NCBI GenBank assembly: GCA_003553895.1
Contig: PWFM01000099.1
Location: 1-6,471, forward strand
Direction: 5' to 3'
Length of the DNA: 6,471 nucleotides
From: Syntrophomonadaceae bacterium
GTDB lineage: Bacteria > Bacillota > Dethiobacteria > DTU022
Shown here: one piece after another, positions 1 to 6,282 of the stretch
Layout of the letters: each line of letters starts with the position of its first letter
Position numbering within the stretch: the first letter of the stretch is position 1
Notes under the pieces: model-generated
Databases searched by the model: none
The model's input: only the letters and a program-made list of their open reading frames with translations
Told to the model about the DNA's origin: nothing
Program-made: the position numbers and the translations under genes

Positions 1-3
1 ACA

Positions 4-10
4 GGGAGGA
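4..10 (+). promoter_or_regulatory. Ribosome binding site of the sortase gene
   Basis: GGGAGGA lies 7 bases before the ATG at 18. It supports that start over the internal Met codon at 90, which has no comparable purine-rich site. Any promoter lies upstream of the window. Confidence 0.75.
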
Positions 11-17
11 AACAAAT

Positions 18-749
18 ATGGGCGCTTCGCGGAATATTTATTCAAGCGGTTCGCGCAGTGAAAAAAGAAAAAAGAAGAAGGCGGCCGGCATGACCATGTT
101 TTACCGCATCCTGGCGGTGATCCTGATCGTGGCCGGCCTGGGCGTGCTCGGCTATACCGGCTATGAACGCCTGATGGTCAGCCAGCGGCAGCAAGAGCTG
201 CGGGAAGAATATGAACGCACGGCCGGGTTCAGGAACCTGTTCGAGGAGCCGCCGGAGGTGATCGAGATTACCGAGTGGCAGCCGATGATGCTGATCATCC
301 CGGCCATTGACCTGGAACTGGCCACCGTGGGCGGCGGGGATGTCTTTGATGAGAGCCTGCTCGACCAGGGGCCGACTCATTTTAACGATTTAACCGACCG
401 GGGCATTCCCAGCGCAGGCGATCTGCCCAATACGAGGGAAGGAAATGTCTCCTTTGCCGGCCACCGGGCCGGGCGCTGGAATTTCTTCCTCGACATCAAT
501 AAGCTGGAAGAGGGCGATGAGATCTACCTGGACGCGATGGAAGACGGCTACCGCTTTATCTATGAAGTGGAATGGGTGGAAGTGTTTGACAAATATGACT
601 GGGATCCGATCAGGAGCACCGATTATCCGGCCATTACCCTGCAGACCTGTGAGCCGCCCCATGTTTCCAACCCCGATTACCGGTTGATGGCCCGGGGCAA
701 GCTGGTCGATGTGATTACAATACCGGTCGAAGCGCCGGAAGTAAACTGA
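18..749 (+). CDS. Membrane-anchored sortase (class D/E-like transpeptidase)
   Basis: A 243-residue cysteine transpeptidase of the sortase family. Such enzymes cleave a C-terminal sorting motif on secreted proteins and join them to peptidoglycan or to pilin subunits outside the membrane. The N-terminus has a basic stretch (about residues 14-21, rich in K/R) followed by one hydrophobic helix (about 27-46), so the catalytic domain should lie outside the cell. The catalytic set is visible: His149 in FAGHRAG, Cys211 in TLQTCEPP, and Arg222 in DYRLMARG. The TLxTC motif and the length suit class D or E better than the larger class A/B forms. The subclass is uncertain because the residue after Cys is Glu rather than the usual His or Tyr. 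The ATG at 18 follows GGGAGGA with 7 bases between; an internal Met25 lies just before the helix but is less likely as start. No LPXTG-type substrate is encoded in the window. Its relation to the downstream sugar genes is unproven. Confidence 0.93.
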   Translation: MGASRNIYSSGSRSEKRKKKKAAGMTMFYRILAVILIVAGLGVLGYTGYERLMVSQRQQELREEYERTAGFRNLFEEPPEVIEITEWQPMMLIIPAIDLELATVGGGDVFDESLLDQGPTHFNDLTDRGIPSAGDLPNTREGNVSFAGHRAGRWNFFLDINKLEEGDEIYLDAMEDGYRFIYEVEWVEVFDKYDWDPIRSTDYPAITLQTCEPPHVSNPDYRLMARGKLVDVITIPVEAPEVN

Positions 750-764
750 TCCCCCGGCAGGAAA

Positions 765-770
765 GAGGGG
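765..770 (+). promoter_or_regulatory. Ribosome binding site deciding a TTG start
   Basis: GAGGGG ends 6 bases before the TTG at 777. This, and the lack of an in-frame ATG before Met53, which lies inside the conserved zinc-binding region, fixes the methyltransferase start at the TTG. Confidence 0.7.
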
Positions 771-776
771 CTGGAG

Positions 777-2054
777 TTGAAGCCAGAGGGAAACAGGGAT
801 GAATTCCAAGATACCGTCCAGGTGGTAGAGCGGCGCTGCCGATTTTGCCGGACGCCGCTCTGGCAGAGCTTTGTTGACCTGGGAGTTTCGCCCCTGTCCA
901 ATTCCTACCTGAAGCGGCAGGATCTGGCCCACATGGAGCCCTTCTACCCGCTCCATGTTTATGTTTGCGCGGAATGTTTTTTGGTTCAGCTTGAAGAAAT
1001 CGGCCGCCCGGAGGAAATATTCAGCGATTACGCTTACTTTTCCTCATTCTCCGCCAGCTGGCTGGAACATGCAAGCCTCTACGCTGAAATGGCGGCCGGG
1101 CGGTTTAACCTGGGTGAAAGCAGCAGAGTGGTCGAGATCGGCAGCAACGACGGCTACCTGCTGCGTTTTTTTAAGGATCTGGGCATCCCGGTTTTGGGGA
1201 TCGAGCCTGCTGCCAACGTGGCCGAAGCGGCCCGGGAGCGGGGCATCGAAACCCTGGACCGGTTTTTTAACCGGGAGCTGGCCCGGGAGCTGGTCGCCTC
1301 CGGAAAACAGGCCGACCTGGTGGTGGGCAACAATGTCCTGGCCCATATTCCTGATACCAACGACCTGATGCAGGGCCTTCAGACTTTGCTTAAGCCCGGC
1401 GGCGTGGTCAGCATGGAGTTTCCCCATCTGCTCAGCCTGATCGAAAAAAACCAGTTTGATACCATCTACCACGAACATTACTCCTACTTTTCGCTGACTA
1501 CGGCGGAGCGGATTTTCGGAGCGCACGGCATGCGGCTTTTTGATGCCGAGCTTTTAGAAACCCATGGCGGTTCCCTGCGCATCTATGCCTGCCGCAGTGA
1601 TAATCAGGCTTGCCGGCGAACCGAACGGGTGGCAGAACTGCTGGCCGGCGAAAAGGAAAAAGGGCTTACCCGTTTAGAGACTTACCGGCACTTTGAAAAG
1701 CGGGTCCAGGAAACCAAGTTCTCGATCTTGAAGTTTATGATCCGGGCCCGGGAAGAGGGAAAACGGATCTGCTGTTACGGAGCGCCGGCCAAGGGCAATA
1801 CCCTGCTTAATTACTGCGGGATTGGGCCTGAATTTATAGATTATACCGTTGATTTAAGCCCGCACAAGCAGGGCCGCTACCTGCCCGGCAGCCGGATTCC
1901 GATCCTGGCCCCGGAGCGTATTTTCGAAACCAGGCCCGATTACCTGGTAATCCTGCCCTGGAACTTAAAAGAGGAGATCGGGGAACAGATGGCAGGGATC
2001 AGGAGCTGGGGCGGTAAATTTGTCACCCTGATTCCCGGGGTGACGGTTTTTTAG
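777..2054 (+). CDS. NDP-hexose C-methyltransferase (TylC3/KijD1/NovU-like)
   Basis: A 425-residue SAM-dependent C-methyltransferase acting in the cytoplasm on a nucleotide-activated 4-ketosugar. The domain order is that of the family. An N-terminal zinc-binding region has Cys21, Cys24, Cys64 and Cys67 (CRFC and CAEC). A Rossmann SAM-binding core has motif I VVEIGSNDGYLL at 118-129. A C-terminal domain contains CCYGAPAKGN (332-341) and, further on, DLSPHKQGRYLPG. From memory of the sugar 3-C-methyltransferase KijD1, its active-site residues Tyr76, His181, Tyr222, Glu224 and His225 correspond here, at a constant offset of 9, to Tyr85, His190, Tyr231, Glu233 and His234, all present. The enzyme therefore looks intact. 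The family usually methylates C-3 beside a C-4 keto group. The neighbouring cytidylyltransferase suggests a CDP-linked substrate rather than the dTDP sugars of the characterised members (inference). The start is TTG with GAGGGG upstream, 27 bases after the sortase stop. Exact substrate unknown. Confidence 0.93.
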   Translation: MKPEGNRDEFQDTVQVVERRCRFCRTPLWQSFVDLGVSPLSNSYLKRQDLAHMEPFYPLHVYVCAECFLVQLEEIGRPEEIFSDYAYFSSFSASWLEHASLYAEMAAGRFNLGESSRVVEIGSNDGYLLRFFKDLGIPVLGIEPAANVAEAARERGIETLDRFFNRELARELVASGKQADLVVGNNVLAHIPDTNDLMQGLQTLLKPGGVVSMEFPHLLSLIEKNQFDTIYHEHYSYFSLTTAERIFGAHGMRLFDAELLETHGGSLRIYACRSDNQACRRTERVAELLAGEKEKGLTRLETYRHFEKRVQETKFSILKFMIRAREEGKRICCYGAPAKGNTLLNYCGIGPEFIDYTVDLSPHKQGRYLPGSRIPILAPERIFETRPDYLVILPWNLKEEIGEQMAGIRSWGGKFVTLIPGVTVF

Positions 2055-2073
2055 CGCGAAAAGCAGGTTTAAA

Positions 2074-2080
2074 GGGGGAG
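2074..2080 (+). promoter_or_regulatory. Ribosome binding site deciding a GTG start
   Basis: GGGGGAG lies 6 bases before the GTG at 2087. The start places two basic residues directly before the hydrophobic segment, as expected for a signal peptide. Confidence 0.7.
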
Positions 2081-2086
2081 AAGCTG

Positions 2087-2653
2087 GTGGTAAAAAGAAG
2101 CGTCCTGGTAGCGTTCCTGCTGGTCGGGCTGGTCCTGTTCAGCCTGGCTGCCGGGGGGTGCGAGCCCGAGGAGGAAGAACCGGAAGTTGATCAAGAGGCC
2201 CTGGTGGCCATTAATAATTACGTGGAAGAGATCAGCGCTCTGCTGCCCGAGGTCAAGATCGACCTGCAGGGCTGGAGCAGGGATCCCCACTCTGAAGATG
2301 ACATGCCCTTTGAGTACGACCAGGAGCGCCGGGAGTGGCTGCTGGAGCACAAGGAAGAGCTGGAAGCGGTGCGGGAAGAACACCTCGATGCCGAGTTTCC
2401 GGAAGAAGAAGAGATAGCCGCCTGGGATGTGATCATCGTCAGGGGAGACCGGGAATGGCAGCTGGACGGCGAAGAATGGCTGGCCGCCCTGGAGCGGCTT
2501 GAGGATCTGGTCGATGAAGTAATGGATGTGATCAGCATGATCCTGGCCGAAGAAGGCGAGCTGGACCGGGAGCAGTCAGAGCGGGTCCTGGAATTGATCG
2601 AGGTCATTGAACCGGAGATTGAGGCCGTGCGCGCGGTTATCTTTAGATCTTAA
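2087..2653 (+). CDS. Highly acidic putative lipoprotein, function unknown
   Basis: A 188-residue protein that I do not recognise. The N-terminus is a lipoprotein-type signal peptide: VKR, then a hydrophobic segment at about residues 5-22, ending in LAAGGC with Cys25 as the likely lipidated residue. The -3 position is Ala rather than the preferred Leu, so the lipobox is slightly atypical. The mature part starts with an acidic tract (EPEEEEPE) and is dominated by Glu, Asp and Leu in patterns suggesting amphipathic helices, for example around 85-105 and from about 130 to the end. No catalytic motif is evident. It should be anchored on the outer face of the membrane. The GTG start follows GGGGGAG by 6 bases and lies 32 bases after the methyltransferase stop; the next gene begins 28 bases downstream, so it sits inside the sugar operon. 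A role in surface glycan assembly or export is a guess from position only. The many opposite-strand ORFs over it are serine/arginine-rich artefacts of its Glu/Leu codons. Confidence 0.85.
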   Translation: MVKRSVLVAFLLVGLVLFSLAAGGCEPEEEEPEVDQEALVAINNYVEEISALLPEVKIDLQGWSRDPHSEDDMPFEYDQERREWLLEHKEELEAVREEHLDAEFPEEEEIAAWDVIIVRGDREWQLDGEEWLAALERLEDLVDEVMDVISMILAEEGELDREQSERVLELIEVIEPEIEAVRAVIFRS

Positions 2654-2662
2654 GGCCGGCCC

Positions 2663-2671
2663 GGGAGGAGG
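2663..2671 (+). promoter_or_regulatory. Ribosome binding site of the cupin epimerase
   Basis: GGGAGGAGG lies 10 bases before the ATG at 2682, with a second purine run, GGAAGGGA, nearer to it. It decides the start at 2682 against the ATG at 2607, which would lie within the lipoprotein gene and add 25 unconserved residues. Confidence 0.7.
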
Positions 2672-2681
2672 CGGAAGGGAA

Positions 2682-3212
2682 ATGAAATTTACGGAAACCG
2701 CCCTGGCGGGCGCCTATATCATTGACCTGGAGAGGAAAGAAGACGAACGGGGCTTTTTGGCCCGCACTTTTTGCCGCCATGAATTTGCCCCTCTTGGCCT
2801 GCGCACGGAGATTGCCCAGGCCAATATTTCGTACAACGCCCGCAGGGGCACCCTGCGGGGGATGCACTTCCAGGATCCTCCCTTTGGCGAGGCCAAGCTA
2901 ATCCAGTGTTTGCAGGGTTCCCTTTATGACGTCATCATCGATTTGCGCCGGGATTCTGCGACCCACCGCCGGTGGCTTGGCGTGGAGCTGAGCGCGAATA
3001 ACGGGCGCCTGCTCTACGTGCCGGAGGGTTTTGGGCACGGCTTCCAGACTTTAGAAGACCAGACTTTGATCTATTACCTGATGTTTGAGTTTTTTGCGCC
3101 AGATTATGCCCGGGGAGTGAGGTGGAACGATCCGGCTTTCGGCATTAAATGGCCGGTTCCCGATCCGGTGATTTCGGAAAGGGACCGCGGATGGCCGGAT
3201 TACGAAAAATGA
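2682..3212 (+). CDS. rfbC: RmlC-like cupin epimerase (dTDP-4-dehydrorhamnose 3,5-epimerase family)
   Basis: A 176-residue cytoplasmic cupin that inverts C-3 and/or C-5 of an NDP-4-keto-6-deoxyhexose. Family landmarks run in order: DERGF (21-25), TLRGMHF with catalytic-base His62, Lys72, VPEGFGHGF (113-121), RWNDPAFGIKWP (147-158) and SERD (165-168). Aligned by eye with remembered Salmonella RmlC, His63, Tyr133 and Asp170 correspond to His62, Tyr132 and Asp168, so the general base, general acid and supporting Asp all appear present. The second Tyr of the common YY[ST]P motif is Phe138 here, and the usual QDNHS segment reads QANIS, so specificity may differ from that of rhamnose enzymes. The reading frame is open back to 2607, overlapping the lipoprotein gene, but the conserved N-terminus begins at the ATG at 2682 after GGGAGGAGG. 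Because the neighbours make a CDP-sugar, the true substrate is probably CDP-linked and the gene name indicates the family only. Its stop overlaps the next start. Confidence 0.9.
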   Translation: MKFTETALAGAYIIDLERKEDERGFLARTFCRHEFAPLGLRTEIAQANISYNARRGTLRGMHFQDPPFGEAKLIQCLQGSLYDVIIDLRRDSATHRRWLGVELSANNGRLLYVPEGFGHGFQTLEDQTLIYYLMFEFFAPDYARGVRWNDPAFGIKWPVPDPVISERDRGWPDYEK

Positions 3213-4120
3213 AAAGAGTACTGCTTACCGGGGCCAGCGGTTTTATCGGCCGGCACTGCTTAGAGCCCCTGGTTAAAAGAGGATTTGAGGTCCATGCCGT
3301 CAGTTCCCGGGAAATGCGTAATTTTACCCGGGAACGGGTAGAGTGGCACCATGCCGATCTGCATAACGCTGAGCAGGTGTTGCGGTTGATGGCCGAGGTG
3401 CGGCCCGGCTACCTTTTGCACCTGGCCTGGGATGTGACCCCCGGTTTTTACTGGAGCTCACTGGAAAACCTGCGCTGGGTCAGGACCAGCCTGGGCCTGC
3501 TGCAGGCCTTTCTCGATACCGGCGGCAGCAGGGTGGTTATGGCCGGCAGCTGCGCCGAATATGACTGGGACTACGGCTACTGCAAGGAAACCCTGACGCC
3601 CCTTAACCCGGGGACTCTCTACGGGATTGCAAAAGACGCCCTCCATAAACTGGTCAGGGGCGCCGCCGAGGGGACCCAGATCAGCTCGGCCTGGGGGCGG
3701 CTGTTCTTTTTATACGGCCCGGGCGAGCATCCCGACCGCCTGATACCTTCAGTAATCACCTCGCTGCTCGGCCGCGAGACGGTCCTCTGCACCCACGGGG
3801 AGCAGGTCCGCGACTACATCTACGTCAAAGATGCGGCCGAGGCTTTCTGCGCCCTTTTGGACAGCGAAGTCCGCGGCCCGGTCAATATCGCCTCAGGCCG
3901 GCCGGTGATCCTGAAAGATTTAATCGGCCAGGCGGCCGATCTGGCCGGGCGGCCGGAGCTGATCAGGCTGGGCGCCCTGGCGGCGGCAGCAGATGATCCG
4001 CCCCTTTTGCTGGCTGAAACCCGCCGCCTGAACGACGTGGTCGGCTGGTCCCCGGGCTGGAGCCTGGAAGAAGGCCTGGCCGAGACTTTTCAGTGGTGGA
4101 AGGAAAGAATGGGCCGCTAA
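3209..4120 (+). CDS. NAD(P)-dependent epimerase/dehydratase (extended SDR), probable 4-ketosugar reductase or epimerase
   Basis: A 303-residue extended short-chain dehydrogenase acting on nucleotide sugars in the cytoplasm. The N-terminal dinucleotide-binding motif is TGASGFIG (7-14). The catalytic set is Ser114 in AGSCAEY with Tyr138 and Lys142 in YGIAK. Other family marks follow: WGRLFFLYGPGEHPDRL, RDYIYVKDAAEAF and VNIASG. In a pathway that generates a 4-keto-6-deoxy sugar, this is the best local candidate for the 4-ketoreductase that completes it. A C-4 epimerase is the main alternative, and the sequence alone does not decide. The ATG at 3209 overlaps the TGA of the cupin gene as ATGA, which favours translational coupling, and it gives the family's usual N-terminus. 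An in-frame ATG at 3191 has a better-looking upstream GGAAAGGGA and would add six residues; it cannot be excluded. The ATG at 3149 is unlikely. Confidence 0.9.
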   Translation: MKRVLLTGASGFIGRHCLEPLVKRGFEVHAVSSREMRNFTRERVEWHHADLHNAEQVLRLMAEVRPGYLLHLAWDVTPGFYWSSLENLRWVRTSLGLLQAFLDTGGSRVVMAGSCAEYDWDYGYCKETLTPLNPGTLYGIAKDALHKLVRGAAEGTQISSAWGRLFFLYGPGEHPDRLIPSVITSLLGRETVLCTHGEQVRDYIYVKDAAEAFCALLDSEVRGPVNIASGRPVILKDLIGQAADLAGRPELIRLGALAAAADDPPLLLAETRRLNDVVGWSPGWSLEEGLAETFQWWKERMGR

Positions 4121-4203
4121 ACAGCCAAGAAGACGCCGGTTAGCTTATGATGCGAGATTGGACGCTGAGAGAGGCGGAAAAGGCGCCAAATAAGGGTTAT
4201 AAC

Positions 4204-4231
4204 AAAGAGGGATTTATAAAGAGGGATTATT
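4204..4231 (+). repeat. Tandem 14-base duplication including the Shine-Dalgarno sequence
   Basis: Two adjacent copies, AAAGAGGGATTTAT (4204-4217) and AAAGAGGGATTATT (4218-4231), match at 12 of 14 positions. Each contains AGAGGG. The second copy is correctly placed, 7 bases from GAGGG to the TTG, to serve the glycosyltransferase. The first may be a relic of slippage or a standby ribosome site (inference). The stretch is clearly more A/T-rich than the flanking genes. Confidence 0.7.
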
Positions 4232-4232
4232 A

Positions 4233-5417
4233 TTGAAAGAGCGATTAAAAACCGGAGCTTCCGGCCGGGTTGCAAGCGAAACGTTTTCTCCTCCCGGTCC
4301 GGAAGAGCCTCATATTTCTAAAGTTGTCTTTGTCATTACCCGGGCCGATGACCTGGGCGGGGCCCAGGTCCATGTCCTGGAGCTGGCCTCGGCTTTACAG
4401 GACCGCGGTTACGAGGTGCAGGTCCTGGCCGGGGGCGGTGGAGTCTTTGCCGAGGCCCTGGCGCAGCGGGGTTTAAACTGCCGGGAATTAAAAAAAATGG
4501 TCCACCTGATCAAACCGCTCCGGGACCTGGGGGCCTTAAAAGAACTGCGCAGGGCGCTGCAGGAGCTCAAACCCGATTTGGTCACCACCCATTCCAACAA
4601 GGCTGGTTTCCTGGGACGCCTGGCGGCCCGGTCCCTTAACCTGCCGGTGGTCCATACCTCGCACGGTTTTTTGTTTAACCAGAATAAATTTTCGGCAGCG
4701 GGGTCTTTTTATCGCTTCATGGAAAAAAGCGCCGCCCGGGTGGGCGATAAGGTGATCGCCGTTTCCCGGAGCGAGTATGAAGCGGCCCGGGCCTTAAAGG
4801 TAGTGCCGGCAGAGAAGATGGCCGTGGTCCATAACGGCCTGCCCGACCTGGGCGGGCAGTTCAGGGCCGACCCTTTAGGGGAGCCGCCGCGGCTGGTCAC
4901 GGTGGCCCGTTTTGCCGCCCCCAAGGACCATGTTACCCTTTTACAGGCCCTGGGCGGTTTAAAAGACAGGGCCTTTAGCCTGGATTTGGTCGGCGAGGGC
5001 CCGGACCTGGAAAAAGCCCGTAATCTGGTCCGTTCCCTGGGCCTGGCAGAGCGGGTTTCTTTTTCAGGCTCCCGCGGCGACGTGCCCCAGATCCTTTCCG
5101 GGGCGCAGCTTTTTGTGCTCAGTTCCAGGCGGGAGGGCTTTCCCTTGAGCATCCTGGAGGCGATGCGGGCGGGGCTGCCGGTGGTGGCCTCAGACGTGGG
5201 CGGCGTTGCCGAGGCGGTGCGGGACGGCGAGAGCGGGCTGCTTTTTCCGCCGGGCCGTTCGAGAGAGTTAAAGGACCGCCTGGCCATGCTTTTAGACGAT
5301 CCGGGCCGGCGGAAAGCCATGGGCGATGCGGGGCGGCGGTTGTTTGCAGCCCATTTTACCCTGGAGCAAATGGTCGATAAAACGATCAAGGTTTATGAAA
5401 GCCTGGCTGGCAATTAA
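4233..5417 (+). CDS. GT4-family glycosyltransferase
   Basis: A 394-residue GT-B fold glycosyltransferase of family GT4, which transfers a sugar from a nucleotide donor with retention of configuration. The N-terminal acceptor domain starts with VVFVITRADDLGGAQVHVLE at 31-50 (GGAQ at 42-45) and continues through HSNKAGFLGRLAAR and HTSHGF. The C-terminal donor domain opens with LVTVARF, then LVGEGP, and has the E-x7-E signature Glu301-Glu309 (EGFPLSILE), followed by GLPVVASDVGG and GLLFPPG. No transmembrane segment is obvious, so it probably works at the inner face of the membrane on a lipid-linked acceptor. The only plausible start is the TTG at 4233 with GAGGG upstream; a stop in the same frame lies at 4200 and no ATG or GTG precedes the conserved core. 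This leaves an unconserved extension of about 29 residues. The gene lies 112 bases after the SDR gene. It may use the CDP-sugar made by its neighbours, but donor and acceptor are not known. Confidence 0.93.
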   Translation: MKERLKTGASGRVASETFSPPGPEEPHISKVVFVITRADDLGGAQVHVLELASALQDRGYEVQVLAGGGGVFAEALAQRGLNCRELKKMVHLIKPLRDLGALKELRRALQELKPDLVTTHSNKAGFLGRLAARSLNLPVVHTSHGFLFNQNKFSAAGSFYRFMEKSAARVGDKVIAVSRSEYEAARALKVVPAEKMAVVHNGLPDLGGQFRADPLGEPPRLVTVARFAAPKDHVTLLQALGGLKDRAFSLDLVGEGPDLEKARNLVRSLGLAERVSFSGSRGDVPQILSGAQLFVLSSRREGFPLSILEAMRAGLPVVASDVGGVAEAVRDGESGLLFPPGRSRELKDRLAMLLDDPGRRKAMGDAGRRLFAAHFTLEQMVDKTIKVYESLAGN

Positions 5418-5484
5418 ATAAAGGAATTTGCCCCCGGACCGTGAATTATAGGGGGGAAGGCGAAAGAACAGGGAGTAAAAGATT

Positions 5485-5491
5485 GGGGAGG
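5485..5491 (+). promoter_or_regulatory. Ribosome binding site of rfbF
   Basis: GGGGAGG is 7 bases from the ATG at 5499 but only 4 from the GTG at 5496. This favours the ATG and the usual family N-terminus MKVVILAGG. Confidence 0.7.
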
Positions 5492-5498
5492 CAGTGTG

Positions 5499-6266
5499 AT
5501 GAAAGTGGTGATCCTGGCCGGGGGTATGGGCACCCGCCTGGCCGAAGAGACCGTCACCCGTCCCAAGCCGCTGGTGGAAGTGGGCGGGCGGCCGATTATC
5601 TGGCATATCATGAAGCATTATGCCCACTACGGCTTTAAGGAATTCATCGTCGCCCTGGGCTATAAGGGCGAAATGATCAAGCGCTATTTCCAGGACTACT
5701 TTTCCATGAACGGCAGCATCTCCATTTCCCTGGCCGACGGCAGGACCAGCGTCCACGACGAGGTCAAGGAAGACTGGCTGGTCCACCTGGTCGAAACCGG
5801 CCTTTACACCAATACGGGCGGCCGGATCAAGAAGCTGGAAAACTGGATTGAAGATGACACCTTCATGCTTACTTACGGCGACGGGGTGTGCAACGTCGAT
5901 ATAAACGAGCTGGTCCAATTTCATCAAAATAACGGCAAGCTGGTCACGGTCACGGCGGTGCGCCCGCCGGCCCGTTTCGGCAGCCTCAATTTTACCGACG
6001 GCGGCCTGATCACCGAATTTGTCGAAAAGCCGCTCTCAGGCGGGGGCTGGATTAACGGCGGGTTTTTCGTCATTGCCAGAGAGGCCCTGCGCTATATTGA
6101 GGCAGACGTGCCCTGGGAAAGCGAACCGCTGCGCAATATTGCCGCCGACGGCCAGCTGGTGGCCTACCGGCACGGCGATTTCTGGCAGTGCATGGATACC
6201 TACCGGGAGCTAAAAATCCTGGAAACTTACTGGAAGAGCGGGGAAGCGCCCTGGAAGGTATGGTAA
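5499..6266 (+). CDS. rfbF: Glucose-1-phosphate cytidylyltransferase
   Basis: A 255-residue nucleotidyltransferase making CDP-glucose and pyrophosphate from CTP and alpha-D-glucose 1-phosphate, the first step of CDP-6-deoxyhexose synthesis. The N-terminal signature LAGGMGTRLAEET (6-18) followed by RPKP (21-24, Lys23) is typical of this enzyme; the AEET segment separates it from RmlA-type thymidylyltransferases. Further marks are YGDG with Asp128, VEKP (175-178), INGGFF (185-190), and the C-terminal FWQCMDT with Asp233, which together with Asp128 should bind the metal ion as in the Salmonella enzyme (family knowledge). The C-terminal end, SGEAPWKVW, is also characteristic. The length is normal for the family. 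GTG at 5496 and ATG at 5499 are adjacent; the ATG is preferred because GGGGAGG lies 7 bases before it. A probable 4,6-dehydratase gene follows 107 bases downstream, as in many O-antigen clusters. Assignment is secure. Confidence 0.96.
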   Translation: MKVVILAGGMGTRLAEETVTRPKPLVEVGGRPIIWHIMKHYAHYGFKEFIVALGYKGEMIKRYFQDYFSMNGSISISLADGRTSVHDEVKEDWLVHLVETGLYTNTGGRIKKLENWIEDDTFMLTYGDGVCNVDINELVQFHQNNGKLVTVTAVRPPARFGSLNFTDGGLITEFVEKPLSGGGWINGGFFVIAREALRYIEADVPWESEPLRNIAADGQLVAYRHGDFWQCMDTYRELKILETYWKSGEAPWKVW

Positions 6267-6282
6267 CAGGACAGTTCTCTCC

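Noticed and set aside
751..770. CCCC/GGGG pairing that would hide the methyltransferase ribosome binding site
   Set aside because: Four pairs with a long loop; too weak to claim regulation.
2069..2607. Opposite-strand ORFs over the lipoprotein gene, including a serine-rich one at 2218-2607
   Set aside because: Their Ser/Arg-rich composition is the expected reverse reading of Glu/Leu-rich codons; no ribosome binding site or recognisable domain.
4158..4203. Possible internal promoter before the glycosyltransferase (TTGGAC at 4158-4163, TATAAC at 4198-4203)
   Set aside because: The spacing of 34 bases is far too long for a sigma-70 type promoter, and no acceptable -35 box lies at the right distance from either TATAAC or the later TATAAA. 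The A/T-rich stretch could still hold a start site, but the sequence does not support it.
5431..5456. C-run and G-run (CCCCC at 5431-5435, GGGGGG at 5451-5456) before rfbF as a terminator or attenuator hairpin
   Set aside because: Only about five pairs with a 15-base loop and no U-tract; likely chance in a purine-rich leader.
5441..5638. Short + strand ORF overlapping the start of rfbF
   Set aside because: It is out of frame with rfbF, and its translation is an arginine/glycine-rich out-of-frame reading with no good start context.
4709..5927. Long minus-strand ORFs over the glycosyltransferase and rfbF (4709-5389 and 5292-5927)
   Set aside because: Antisense shadows of GC-rich genes with clear conserved domains on the + strand; the translations have no recognisable motif.
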